DNA of 64,000 nt, taken from Streptomyces iconiensis. Lineage in GTDB: Bacteria; Actinomycetota; Actinomycetes; Streptomycetales; Streptomycetaceae. Where the stretch lies: NCBI RefSeq assembly GCF_028657195.3, contig NZ_JANCPR020000013.1:124001-188000 (forward strand), read 5' to 3'. The notes beneath the pieces are model-generated. The model saw only the letters and a list, made by a program, of their open reading frames with translations, searched no databases and had not been told where the DNA came from. Made by a program: the position numbers and the translations under genes. Of this stretch, positions 27,109-34,826 are shown in pieces (the first letter of the stretch is position 1; each line of letters begins with the position of its first letter).

Positions 27109-27747
27109 TCACACGCGGTAGGCGCAGCCGACCGGTCGCGTGCCGCCGAGGTCGATGTACAGGTCCGTGTCGGGCGGGCAGCGGTCGCGCTCGGTGACGC
27201 GCCGGTCGACGCGGAACTCGGGCGGGTGCCGGCCGGGCACCGCGTCACAGGGGGTCTCCTTGACCTCGCTGTCGCGACCTGTGGTGTAGACGCAGTCGCC
27301 GACGACGGTGAGCGGTCCGCCGCCGCCCCCGGGGTCGCCGGGGTGCGGGGCCTCCAGGGCGCGCATGCAGGCGTACCCCCTGGTCACGCCGGCGTCGCCG
27401 CTGTCGTCGGAGGCGGGGCGGCGCTCGCTGATGTGCAGTACGTAGTCCGTACGGGCCGGGCAGCGCGGCCCGTTGGCGCGGGTGCCCTCATGGCGTGCGA
27501 TGACCTTCGCCGCCGCGCGCTCGCCCTGGCAGGGCACCTCCTCGACCCGCTGCCTGTTACGGGTGCCGCACTCGCCCCGTGCGAGGAAGGCGCCCGGCCC
27601 GGTGGCCGGTGCGGAGGCGGTCGCATGGGCGCTGCCGCCCGTCCCCCCGCCCGAACCGGCCGACCCGGCACAGCCGTTGGCGGCGAGCGCGAACACCATC
27701 GCGCAGCCGGCCGTCAGCACGGCCGCGCGCATCACATGGATACGCAT
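27109..27747 (-). CDS. Secreted protein with two LppU-like cysteine domains
   Basis: The 212-residue protein starts at ATG 27747 with a signal sequence ending ANGCAG, a possible but non-ideal lipobox. After an Ala/Ser/Gly linker come two similar modules: one from GECGTRNRQRVEEVPC through CPARTDYVLHIS to YACMRAL, the other from GDCVYTTGRDSEVKETPC through CPPDTDLYIDLG to VGCAYRV. Each has four cysteines in equivalent positions, suggesting two disulfides per module. The pattern resembles the actinobacterial LppU/SCO3897-type cell-surface proteins, whose role is unknown. Located alone between unrelated genes. Confidence 0.72.
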   Translation of the reverse strand: MRIHVMRAAVLTAGCAMVFALAANGCAGSAGSGGGTGGSAHATASAPATGPGAFLARGECGTRNRQRVEEVPCQGERAAAKVIARHEGTRANGPRCPARTDYVLHISERRPASDDSGDAGVTRGYACMRALEAPHPGDPGGGGGPLTVVGDCVYTTGRDSEVKETPCDAVPGRHPPEFRVDRRVTERDRCPPDTDLYIDLGGTRPVGCAYRV

Positions 27748-27876
27748 GGTGCCCGGCTCCCCCCGGTCGTTCCCTCGCCGCCCGCGTACCGCGGCGCTCC
27801 CCGACGCCTTACGCCGGGTCCTCGCCCCTTTCCCGGCGCGCTTCCAGACTGCACGGGGCGCGGACGTGCGGACCAT

Positions 27877-28241
27877 ACGTCGATGGAGTGACCCGCCACC
27901 GGCGCAGTTGGAGGGGGCGCACCGGTGGCGGTGTTACCGCCTGCCGCGGGCGGTGGAGAGGGTGGTCAGCGACGCAGCCAGCAGCGAGGCCGACACCGTG
28001 CCGCGGCGACTCAGGCGGTACGCCGTTGGGACGTCCGGCGGCGGGTGAAGGTTCCGGGAATTCCACTCCTTACGGAAAAACCCCAGAAATGGTGTGCCTG
28101 TGGAGGAAGTTACCCACGAGGGCGGAGCGCACATCGGTGACCGCTCGCCCGGTGGGCCGTGCGCGGCTCGTACGCGGCCTTGTGCGGTCCCTGTGCGGCC
28201 GTACGCGGGCTGTGTCGGTCGGCGTGCGGTCGGCGTGCGGT
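27877..28241. other. Gene-free stretch with an inverted repeat
   Basis: No gene is supported here. A perfect 10-bp inverted repeat, ccgccaccgg (27893-27902) / ccggtggcgg (27922-27931), could be a terminator or operator. The AT-richer segment 28045-28100 might hold a promoter, and 28150-28240 is full of degenerate tgcggtcggcg repeats. Confidence 0.5.
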
Positions 28242-29129
28242 TCAGGCCGCCTCGGCCAGCAGCTCCAGCAGGTGGGCGCGTACGCGGGGCAGCAGCGCCG
28301 GCAGTTCGGGGATGTCGGGGTACCAGCGCTTCTCGTACTCCCAGCACAGCCAGTCGCCGTTCCCGCTCCCACTCCCGGCCGCGCCTCCGTTCCCCTGCGC
28401 GGACCCGTCGGTTCCGCCCTTCCCGCCGTCGCTTCCTGCCGAGCCCAGGTCGCTGCCACGGGTGAGGAGTTCGACGACCTCGGCGAGCGGCAGGACGCCG
28501 TCGCCCGGTGGCAGGGGAGTGGAGTCCTCGCGCGAGGCGATGTCCTTGACCTGGACGTAGCCGAGGTACGGCGCGAGCAGCCGGTGTGTCTTCTCCGGGT
28601 CCTCGCCGCCACGCCAGGTGTGCATCACGTCCCACAGCACCCCGGCCGAGGGGTGCTCGACCCCGCGCAGTACGCGCGCGGCGTCGGCGCCCGTGCGGTG
28701 CGAGTCATGGGTCTCCAGCAGAACGCGTACCCCGAGGTCGGCGGCCATCGAGGCCGCCTTCGTCAGGCGCCGTACCGCCGTCGCGTCGCCCTCGGCGATC
28801 CCCGCTTCGCCGCCTCCGGGGAAGACCCGCGCGTACGGTGCTCCCAGGTCGCGGGCCAGCTCCAGCAGCGCGCGCACCCGTGAGAGAACGGGCTCGTCCT
28901 CGCCGCTCTCGGCCACACGCGGGTATCCGGCAACGCACAGGATCGCGATCCCGGCGTCCTTGAAGCGCTCCACCACCTCGACGCGCTCGCTCAGACCGAG
29001 GCCGGGGTGCACCGGCTCCTCGGGGTGTGCGCGCAGCTCCACCCCGTGGAAGCCGTTGTCGGTCGCGAGGCGCAGCACCTCGGGAACGGGCAGGCCAGGG
29101 ACGCCGAGAGTGGAGAAGGCGAGTCGCAT
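28242..29129 (-). CDS. Sugar phosphate isomerase/epimerase-like TIM barrel
   Basis: The 295-residue protein is an AP-endonuclease-2/xylose-isomerase-like TIM barrel, beginning RLAFSTLGVPGLPVPEVL. Metal-binding candidates are in LLETHDSH, LWDVMHTW and YVQVKDI. It follows a GNAT gene by 4 bp and a LacI gene beyond that. The barrel is interrupted near the C-terminus by about 34 Gly/Ser/Asp-rich residues (DNA 28353-28455), inserted before WEYEKRWYPDIPELP. A second protein of this fold is encoded in the divergent operon (33341-34177), so both may act on one sugar-like substrate. Substrate unknown. Confidence 0.85.
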   Translation of the reverse strand: MRLAFSTLGVPGLPVPEVLRLATDNGFHGVELRAHPEEPVHPGLGLSERVEVVERFKDAGIAILCVAGYPRVAESGEDEPVLSRVRALLELARDLGAPYARVFPGGGEAGIAEGDATAVRRLTKAASMAADLGVRVLLETHDSHRTGADAARVLRGVEHPSAGVLWDVMHTWRGGEDPEKTHRLLAPYLGYVQVKDIASREDSTPLPPGDGVLPLAEVVELLTRGSDLGSAGSDGGKGGTDGSAQGNGGAAGSGSGNGDWLCWEYEKRWYPDIPELPALLPRVRAHLLELLAEAA

Positions 29130-29133
29130 GCGC

Positions 29134-29655
29134 TCAGAGGACCAGATGCCAGTCCTGTCCGACAAGGTCCCTGCCGTAACTGCGGTGGTGAGTCTCCGCC
29201 GTCTGGACGAACCCGGCGTCCAGGCACAGCCCCCGCGCGGCCACCAGCACGTTCTGGCCGCGCAGCACCAGGGCGCGGTAGCCGACCCCGCGGGCGAACC
29301 CCACACACTCGGCGAGCAGGCGCCGCCCCAGGCCACGCCCGCGCGCGTACGGCTCGACGAGCAGCAGCCGCAGCCGCGCGGTCGAGGGCGCGGAGCCGTC
29401 CCGTACGCACATCGCGCAGCCCGCACGCTCCCCCTCCAGCTCCGCGATCCAGACGCGCTCCAGGAGCGGATGGTGGTCATCGGCGAAGGCGGCGACGACC
29501 CGCGCGCAGTGCGCCTCGAACCTGGCGTCCCAGCCGAACTCCCGCGCGTACACGGCACCGTGGCGCTCGACCATCCAGCCGAGGTCGCCCGGCCGCGGGG
29601 ACCGGAGCACGGCGGCGTCCGGGTCGGGGGTGAGGCCCGGGAACACGGCAGCCAT
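29134..29655 (-). CDS. GNAT-family N-acetyltransferase
   Basis: The 173-residue protein has the acetyl-CoA-binding loop YARGRGLGRRLLAECVGFA and the flanking strand LRLLLVEP of GNAT enzymes. Its N-terminal phrase GWMVERHGAVYAREFGWD resembles the acetyltransferase half of Streptomyces MarR-GNAT fusion proteins. The start has a strong GAGAGGAG site. It lies 35 bp after lacI and 4 bp before the isomerase gene. Acceptor unknown; an amino group on the substrate or on a pathway protein is possible. Confidence 0.87.
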   Translation of the reverse strand: MAAVFPGLTPDPDAAVLRSPRPGDLGWMVERHGAVYAREFGWDARFEAHCARVVAAFADDHHPLLERVWIAELEGERAGCAMCVRDGSAPSTARLRLLLVEPYARGRGLGRRLLAECVGFARGVGYRALVLRGQNVLVAARGLCLDAGFVQTAETHHRSYGRDLVGQDWHLVL

Positions 29656-29690
29656 GGTTCTCCTCTCGCGCCCGCTCGGGCTCCGCGCGG

Positions 29691-30791
29691 TCAGTCCGTA
29701 CGGGGCCGTGCGGTCGAGTCGCGCACCATGAGGTCGGCCCGTACGGTCGCCACCCCGCCGGGCGGCGGCCCCTGGCGCCCCAGCGCGAGCTTCCCGGCCC
29801 GTGCCCCCGCCTCGTGCAGCGGCAGCCGTACGGTGGTGAGCGCGGGCGCAGCGTCGGCGCTGAAGGGCAGGTCGTCGAAGCCGGCGACCGACACGTCCTC
29901 CGGAATCCGCAGCCCCTGGTCGCGCAGGGCCGCGCAGACGCCGAGCGCCACGGTGTCGTTGGCGGCCAGTACCGCCGTCAACCGCGGCTCCCTGCGCAGC
30001 AGTTCGAGGGCGCCGTCGTACCCGGACGACCTGTCGTAACCGCCACCGTGCACCGTCAGCGGCTCCGCCTCCCGCACCGGCCCGCCCCGGTGCTCCAGCA
30101 GCGCGGAACGGTGCCCCTCCAGGCGGTGCCGTGTCGTGGTGCGCTCGGCGGGGCCCGCTACGTAGCCGATGGCGCGGTGACCGAGCGCGAGCAGATGCTC
30201 GGTGAGCCTGCGTGCGCCGCCTCTGTTGTCGAACGCCACGGTCAGTACGGGGAGTTCGCCGTGCCCCTGGGGTCCGCGCTGCCCGGGGAGCGCGGGGCCC
30301 AGTGGGGGCCGGCCGCACAGCACGATGCGGGTGCCGCCGGCGGCGAGGCGCTGGAGGCGTGCGGAGAGAGCCGCGCTGTGTTCGGCGTCCTCCACCGCGC
30401 CACCGGTGAGCACGATCGCCGCGGCGCGCTGGCGCTGGAGGAGGGTGAGATAGGTCAGCTCCTGCTCGGGAGAGCCGCCCGTGTTGCACACGACGGCGAG
30501 CTTGTGGGAACCCTGTGCGCCGTCCGGGCCGTTCAGCTCGCTCTGCACGGCGCCGGCGATGATCCCGAAGAAGGGGTCGGCTATGTCGTTCACCAGGATG
30601 CCGACGAGGTCGGAGCTGGCCGCTGCGAGGGAGCTGGCGGGGCCGTTGACGACGTACTCCAGCTCTTCCACCGCGCGCATCACCCGCGTGCGGGTGGCGC
30701 CCGCCACGGGGTAGTTGCCGCTCAGGACGCGGGAGACGGTCGCCGCCGAGACCCCCGCGCGTGCGGCCACGTCGGCCAGGGTCACTGCCAT
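29691..30791 (-). CDS. LacI-family regulator of the orphan catabolic locus
   Basis: The 366-residue repressor has the LacI helix-turn-helix (TLADVAARAGVSAATVSRVL) with hinge ASSLAAASS, then a periplasmic-binding-protein-like sensor domain (DIADPFFGIIAGAV; AANDTVALGV). It is transcribed leftward, away from the Gfo/Idh/MocA operon; the shared 217-bp region holds the palindrome at 30924-30939. The most likely job is sugar-responsive control of both directions. A short insertion with PPLGPALPGQRGPQGHGE interrupts the sensor domain. Confidence 0.92.
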   Translation of the reverse strand: MAVTLADVAARAGVSAATVSRVLSGNYPVAGATRTRVMRAVEELEYVVNGPASSLAAASSDLVGILVNDIADPFFGIIAGAVQSELNGPDGAQGSHKLAVVCNTGGSPEQELTYLTLLQRQRAAAIVLTGGAVEDAEHSAALSARLQRLAAGGTRIVLCGRPPLGPALPGQRGPQGHGELPVLTVAFDNRGGARRLTEHLLALGHRAIGYVAGPAERTTTRHRLEGHRSALLEHRGGPVREAEPLTVHGGGYDRSSGYDGALELLRREPRLTAVLAANDTVALGVCAALRDQGLRIPEDVSVAGFDDLPFSADAAPALTTVRLPLHEAGARAGKLALGRQGPPPGGVATVRADLMVRDSTARPRTD

Positions 30792-30923
30792 CGCTCGGTC
30801 CTCCTGGTCGTCTCGGTGTCGGCACGTGGAACAAGGGGTGCCATGGTCTCACTCCACAGGGGGCGCCACATGGCCTACCAAGTCCCTTGTAGAAGTCCGG
30901 TATTGGCGGTTAACGTGCCGGAG

Positions 30924-30939
30924 TAGAAAGCGCTTGCTA
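30924..30939. promoter_or_regulatory. LacI-type operator
   Basis: tagaaagcgcttgcta is a 16-bp palindrome matching its own complement at 14 of 16 positions, centred on GCGC as in LacI/GalR operators. It lies 70 bp before the dehydrogenase start and 133 bp from the divergent lacI start. Confidence 0.7.
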
Positions 30940-31008
30940 AAGGGTGGTCACCGCACCCGGGGGAGCGCCCCGCCGCCCCCAGCTGACCGAACAGGGAGAA
31001 GAGCCCAC

Positions 31009-32172
31009 GTGACACGCAGGACAGTGCGGATCGCCATGAACGGCGTGACCGGCCGGATGGGACACAGGCAGCACCTCGTGCGGTCTCTCCTGGCCCTCCG
31101 CGAACAGGGCGGACTGGATCTGGGCAACGGGGAGACGCTGTGGCCCGAGCCCGTACTCGTCGGCCGCAGGGAACACGCGCTGACCGCCCTCGCGGAGCGC
31201 TACGGGCTCGACCCGCAAGCGGTGTCAACGGATCTGGACGCCGTGCTCGCCGACGACAGCATCGACATCTACTTCGACGCGCAGGTCACCTCGGCGCGCG
31301 AAGAGGCGCTCAAGAAGGCCGTCGCGGCAGGCAAGCACCTCTACGCGGAGAAGCCGACGGCGACCTCACTGGACGGTGCGCTGGAGCTGGCCAGGGCGGC
31401 GGCGCTCGCCGGCGTCAAGCACGGGGTGGTGCAGGACAAGCTGTTCCTGCCGGGCCTGCGCAAGCTCAAGCGGCTCGTCGACAGCGGCTTCTTCGGCCGG
31501 GTCCTGTCCGTGCGCGGCGAGTTCGGCTACTGGGTCTTCGAGGGCGACGGGCAGCCGGCGCAGCGCCCCTCCTGGAACTACCGCGCGGAGGACGGCGGGG
31601 GCATCGTCAGCGACATGTTCCCGCACTGGGAGTACGTACTGCACGGGCTGTTCGGCCGGGTCACGTCCGTACAGGCGCAGACGGCGACGCACATTCCCCG
31701 CCGCTGGGACGAGAACGGCGAGCCCTATGAGGCCACGGCCGACGACTCCGCCTACGGCATCTTCACCCTGGAGGGCGGGGCCGTCGCACAGATCAACTCC
31801 TCCTGGGCGGTGCGCGTGCACCGCGACGAACTGGTCGAGTTCCAGGTGGACGGCACCGAGGGCTCGGCCGTCGCCGGGCTGCGCGGCTGCCGCTACCAGC
31901 ACCGCGTCGGCACCCCCAGGCCGGTATGGAACCCGGACCTGCCCGCGACCGAGCCGTTCAGGGACCAGTGGCAGGAGGTACCTGACAACGACGGGGACGA
32001 GGGCATCAACGGCTTCAAGGCCCAGTGGGAGCTTTTCCTGCGGCACGTCGCGCTGGACGAGCCGTACACCTGGGACCTGCTGGCGGGAGCGCGCGGCGTG
32101 CAGCTCGCCGAACTGGGCCTGCGCTCCTCCGCCGAAGGCCGCCGCTACGACGTACCGGAGCTGTCCCTGTGA
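31009..32172 (+). CDS. Gfo/Idh/MocA-family dehydrogenase
   Basis: The 387-residue protein belongs to the NAD(P)-dependent Gfo/Idh/MocA family, which oxidises sugars and inositols. The N-terminus (RRTVRIAMNGVTGRMG) is an atypical Rossmann turn, and EKPTATSLDGALELA carries the family's EKP motif with the catalytic lysine. GTG 31009 has AGGGAGAAGAG upstream. The first gene of a coupled trio: its stop overlaps the DUF993 GTG as GTGA. The function is a predicted sugar or cyclitol oxidation; substrate unknown. Relatives next to DUF993 genes recur in actinobacteria, as I recall. Confidence 0.88.
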   Translation: MTRRTVRIAMNGVTGRMGHRQHLVRSLLALREQGGLDLGNGETLWPEPVLVGRREHALTALAERYGLDPQAVSTDLDAVLADDSIDIYFDAQVTSAREEALKKAVAAGKHLYAEKPTATSLDGALELARAAALAGVKHGVVQDKLFLPGLRKLKRLVDSGFFGRVLSVRGEFGYWVFEGDGQPAQRPSWNYRAEDGGGIVSDMFPHWEYVLHGLFGRVTSVQAQTATHIPRRWDENGEPYEATADDSAYGIFTLEGGAVAQINSSWAVRVHRDELVEFQVDGTEGSAVAGLRGCRYQHRVGTPRPVWNPDLPATEPFRDQWQEVPDNDGDEGINGFKAQWELFLRHVALDEPYTWDLLAGARGVQLAELGLRSSAEGRRYDVPELSL

Positions 32173-33341
32173 TCCGGCTGCCCGACTCCTCGGGGCGGCT
32201 GCGCGCCTACACGCCTGTGGGGAAGGGCGGTCACGGTGCCGGGGCCCAGGGGCCGGCGCCGCGCTCCCGTACGGTCTTCGCCGCAGCGCACGTCGTGGCC
32301 GATCCGCTCGCCGACACCACGCCGGAAGGGCCCGCCGCCGTCGACTGGGACGCCACCCTCGCCTTCCGCCGCCATCTGTGGGCGCACGGCCTGGGCGTGG
32401 CCGAGGCCATGGACACGGCGCAGCGCGGCATGGGCCTGGACTGGGAGGGCGCCGCTGAGCTGATCCGGCGCTCGGCAGCCGAGGCACGCGCCGTGGGCGG
32501 CAGGATCGCCTGCGGCGCGGGAACAGACCACCTGCCCGCCACCGGACAGCCGGCCGCCGGGCACACGCTCGCCGCGATCACCGCCGCCTACGGGGAGCAG
32601 CTGCACACCGTGGAGGAGACGGGCGCGCAGGCCATCCTCATGGCCTCCCGCGCCCTGGCCGCCACCGCACGCGGCCCCGAGGACTACGAGCAGGTCTACG
32701 GTGCCCTGCTCGCGCAGGCTGAGCGCCCCGTCATCCTGCACTGGCTCGGCCCGATGTTCGACCCGGCGCTGGCGGGCTACTGGGGCAGCCAGGACCTGGA
32801 CACCGCGACCGACACCTTCCTGCGCGTCGTCGCCGCGCACCCCGGCAGGGTGGACGGTGTGAAGGTCTCCCTGCTCGACGCGGGGCGCGAAGTGGCCCTG
32901 CGGCGGCGGCTGCCCGAGGGAGTGCGCTGCTACACGGGGGACGACTTCCACTACCCGGAGCTGATCGAGGGCGACGCACAGGGGCACAGCGACGCACTAC
33001 TGGGAGTCTTCGACCCGCTGGCGCCGCTCGCGGCGCAGGCCGTCAGGCAGCTCGACGCGGGCGGGGCGGGCGGCTTCCGTGCCACCCTCGACCCGACCGT
33101 TCCCCTCGCGCGCCACCTCTTCCAGGAGCCGACGCGCTACTACAAGACAGGTGTCGTCCTGCTCGCCTGGCTGGCGGGCCACCAGGAGCACTTCACCATG
33201 GTCGGCGGTCTCCAGTCGGCACGCTCCCTGCCCCACCTGGCACGCGCCTACGAACTCGCCGACGGAATCGGCCTGTTCCCCGACCCCGAGCTGGCCCAGG
33301 CCCGTATGAAGCAGCTGCTCGCCGTCCATGGAGTGCACTGA
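32169..33341 (+). CDS. DUF993 / dihydrodipicolinate-synthase-like protein
   Basis: The 390-residue protein matches, by its phrases DWDATLAFRRHLWAHGLGV, EAMDTAQRGMGLDW, RIACGAGTD and LHWLGPMFDPALAGYWG, the DUF993 family. This is a TIM-barrel group distantly related to class I aldolases of the DHDPS family. A lysine in VDGVKVSLLD is a candidate Schiff-base residue. GTG 32169 overlaps the upstream stop, and its own stop shares a base with the next ATG (TGATG), so all three genes are coupled. It may be an aldolase or dehydratase acting on the dehydrogenase product; no member with proven activity is known to me. Confidence 0.85.
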   Translation: MIRLPDSSGRLRAYTPVGKGGHGAGAQGPAPRSRTVFAAAHVVADPLADTTPEGPAAVDWDATLAFRRHLWAHGLGVAEAMDTAQRGMGLDWEGAAELIRRSAAEARAVGGRIACGAGTDHLPATGQPAAGHTLAAITAAYGEQLHTVEETGAQAILMASRALAATARGPEDYEQVYGALLAQAERPVILHWLGPMFDPALAGYWGSQDLDTATDTFLRVVAAHPGRVDGVKVSLLDAGREVALRRRLPEGVRCYTGDDFHYPELIEGDAQGHSDALLGVFDPLAPLAAQAVRQLDAGGAGGFRATLDPTVPLARHLFQEPTRYYKTGVVLLAWLAGHQEHFTMVGGLQSARSLPHLARAYELADGIGLFPDPELAQARMKQLLAVHGVH

Positions 33342-34177
33342 TGAACAGCGCAGACCTCGCCCGCCTGTCCGTCAACCAGGAGACGGTCCGCCAGCTCTCG
33401 CTGCCCGAACTCGCCCGGGAGGCGGCCCTGCTGGGCGTCGGCGGCGTCGGGCTGTGGCGCGACCCGGTGCGCGCGTACGGACCGGCGAAGGCGGCCGGGC
33501 TGATGCGCGACCACGGGCTGACTGTCACGTCCCTGTGCAGGGGCGGTTTCTTCACAGCGAAGGACCGGGCAGCGCGCACCCGCGCCCTGGACGACAACCG
33601 CGCGGCACTCGACGAGGCGGCTGCGCTCGGCACCGGCACCCTGGTGCTGGTCTCCGGTGGACTGGCGGACGGCGAACGGGACTTGGCGGCTGCACGCGAG
33701 CGCGTGGCCGAGGCGCTCGCCGAGCTGGCCCCCTACGCGCACGAGCGGGGCGTACGGCTCGCCCTGGAGCCGCTGCATCCCATGTACGCGTCCGACCGCT
33801 GTGTGGTCTCCACGCTGGGGCAGGCACTCGACCTGGCCGAGCGCTTCCCCGCCGAGCGGGTCGGCGTCGTCGTGGACACGTACCACCTGTGGTGGGACGA
33901 ACGGGTTCCCGAGCAGATCGCGCGCGCGGGCGCGGGGGACCGTATCGCCGCCTTCCAGCTCGCCGACTGGATCACACCGCTGCCCGAGGGCGTGCTGCTC
34001 GGCCGGGGCCAGCTCGGCGACGGCTCCGTCGATCTACGGGGCTTCAGGGAGCGGGTGGAAGCGGCCGGGTACCGGGGCGCGGTGGAGGTGGAGATCTTCA
34101 GCCCCGCGCTGTGGGCGAGGGACGGCGCCGAGGTGCTCAGGGAGACGGCTGAACGCTATGTGCGCCATGTGCTGTGA
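33341..34177 (+). CDS. Sugar phosphate isomerase/epimerase
   Basis: The 278-residue TIM-barrel protein begins LARLSVNQETVRQLSLPELA. Metal-ligand candidates are LALEPLHPMY, VVVDTYHLWWD and AFQLADWI, ending with VEVEIFS. This pattern resembles xylose-isomerase-like epimerases and dehydratases such as IolE. It is the last gene of the three-gene operon. A possible ECF-dependent unit and hairpin follow downstream. Function in the pathway is inferred as isomerisation or dehydration of the oxidised sugar. Confidence 0.88.
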   Translation: MNSADLARLSVNQETVRQLSLPELAREAALLGVGGVGLWRDPVRAYGPAKAAGLMRDHGLTVTSLCRGGFFTAKDRAARTRALDDNRAALDEAAALGTGTLVLVSGGLADGERDLAAARERVAEALAELAPYAHERGVRLALEPLHPMYASDRCVVSTLGQALDLAERFPAERVGVVVDTYHLWWDERVPEQIARAGAGDRIAAFQLADWITPLPEGVLLGRGQLGDGSVDLRGFRERVEAAGYRGAVEVEIFSPALWARDGAEVLRETAERYVRHVL

Positions 34178-34266
34178 AGGACGTTGAACGCTACGGGTGC
34201 GACGTTCCGTGAGAGCTGAAGAGCCACCCCACCCACGGTGCGGCGGAAAAAATAACGCAGCGCCGT

Positions 34267-34292
34267 GCAACCCTTCCGGAGAGTCGCGGGTC
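34267..34292 (+). promoter_or_regulatory. ECF-type promoter candidate
   Basis: GCAACC (34267-34272), a 17-bp spacer and GTC (34290-34292) resemble SigE-like Streptomyces promoters. The same layout occurs at 44578-44606. Confidence 0.4.
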
Positions 34293-34299
34293 AAACCTG

Positions 34300-34381
34300 T
34301 ATCGGCGCTCCTTGGGGGGATACATGGGGAGAGCCTTAGGGGGAGAATACGAAGGGCCCGGTCTCAGGACCGGGCCCTTCG
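34300..34381 (+). ncRNA. Candidate small RNA
   Basis: Downstream of the ECF-like promoter, about 80 nt end in a very strong hairpin (34350-34381). A 20-codon frame from ATG 34324 with an upstream GGGGGGA runs into the hairpin, so a short peptide is an alternative. No protein gene follows on this strand. Confidence 0.35.
34350..34381. terminator. Perfect 14-bp hairpin
   Basis: cgaagggcccggtc (34350-34363), loop tcag, then gaccgggcccttcg (34368-34381). It lies between the convergent isomerase and rbsD genes and can terminate both. Confidence 0.9.
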
Positions 34382-34421
34382 AGTAGGTGGCCCGGTGCCT
34401 GCGGCCACGGTTCCCTCCTGG

Positions 34422-34826
34422 TCAGAAGGGCACTCCACAGCGCAGTAGTACGTTCGCGTACGGTCTGCACTCGCCCGTACGCACCACGAGTCTCGCCTGC
34501 CTTGTCATGGCCTTCAGCTCCTCGTGCGGGACCAGTTGGAGCCCTGTGGTCCCCGAGCCGGGGAAGAGACGGTCCAGTAGCGTGCTCGCTTCGGTGTTGG
34601 TCTCGCGCACCTCGCTCGCCGCCACGGCACCCTCCACCTCCAACTCGTCGAGCAAACCCTCCAGCACCTCGGCGAAGGAGGGTGTCCCCGCCCGGAACGC
34701 GAGGTCGACGACCGCGGGTCCTTCGGGGATGGGGAGCCCGGCATCGCACACCATGACGAGATCGGTGTGTCCCAACCGGGCGATCTCGCCGGAGAGATGA
34801 CGGTTGAGTATCCCGGCCTTCTTCAT
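34422..34826 (-). CDS. rbsD: D-ribose pyranase
   Basis: The 134-residue protein interconverts the pyranose and furanose forms of ribose so that ribokinase can use it. It begins KKAGILNRHLSGEIARLGHTD, contains DAGLPIPEG, and ends YANVLLRCGVPF, with the active-site residues of the family. The ATG at 34826 overlaps the rbsK stop as ATGA, and it is the last gene of the ribose operon. Length equals the family norm. Confidence 0.96.
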   Translation of the reverse strand: MKKAGILNRHLSGEIARLGHTDLVMVCDAGLPIPEGPAVVDLAFRAGTPSFAEVLEGLLDELEVEGAVAASEVRETNTEASTLLDRLFPGSGTTGLQLVPHEELKAMTRQARLVVRTGECRPYANVLLRCGVPF

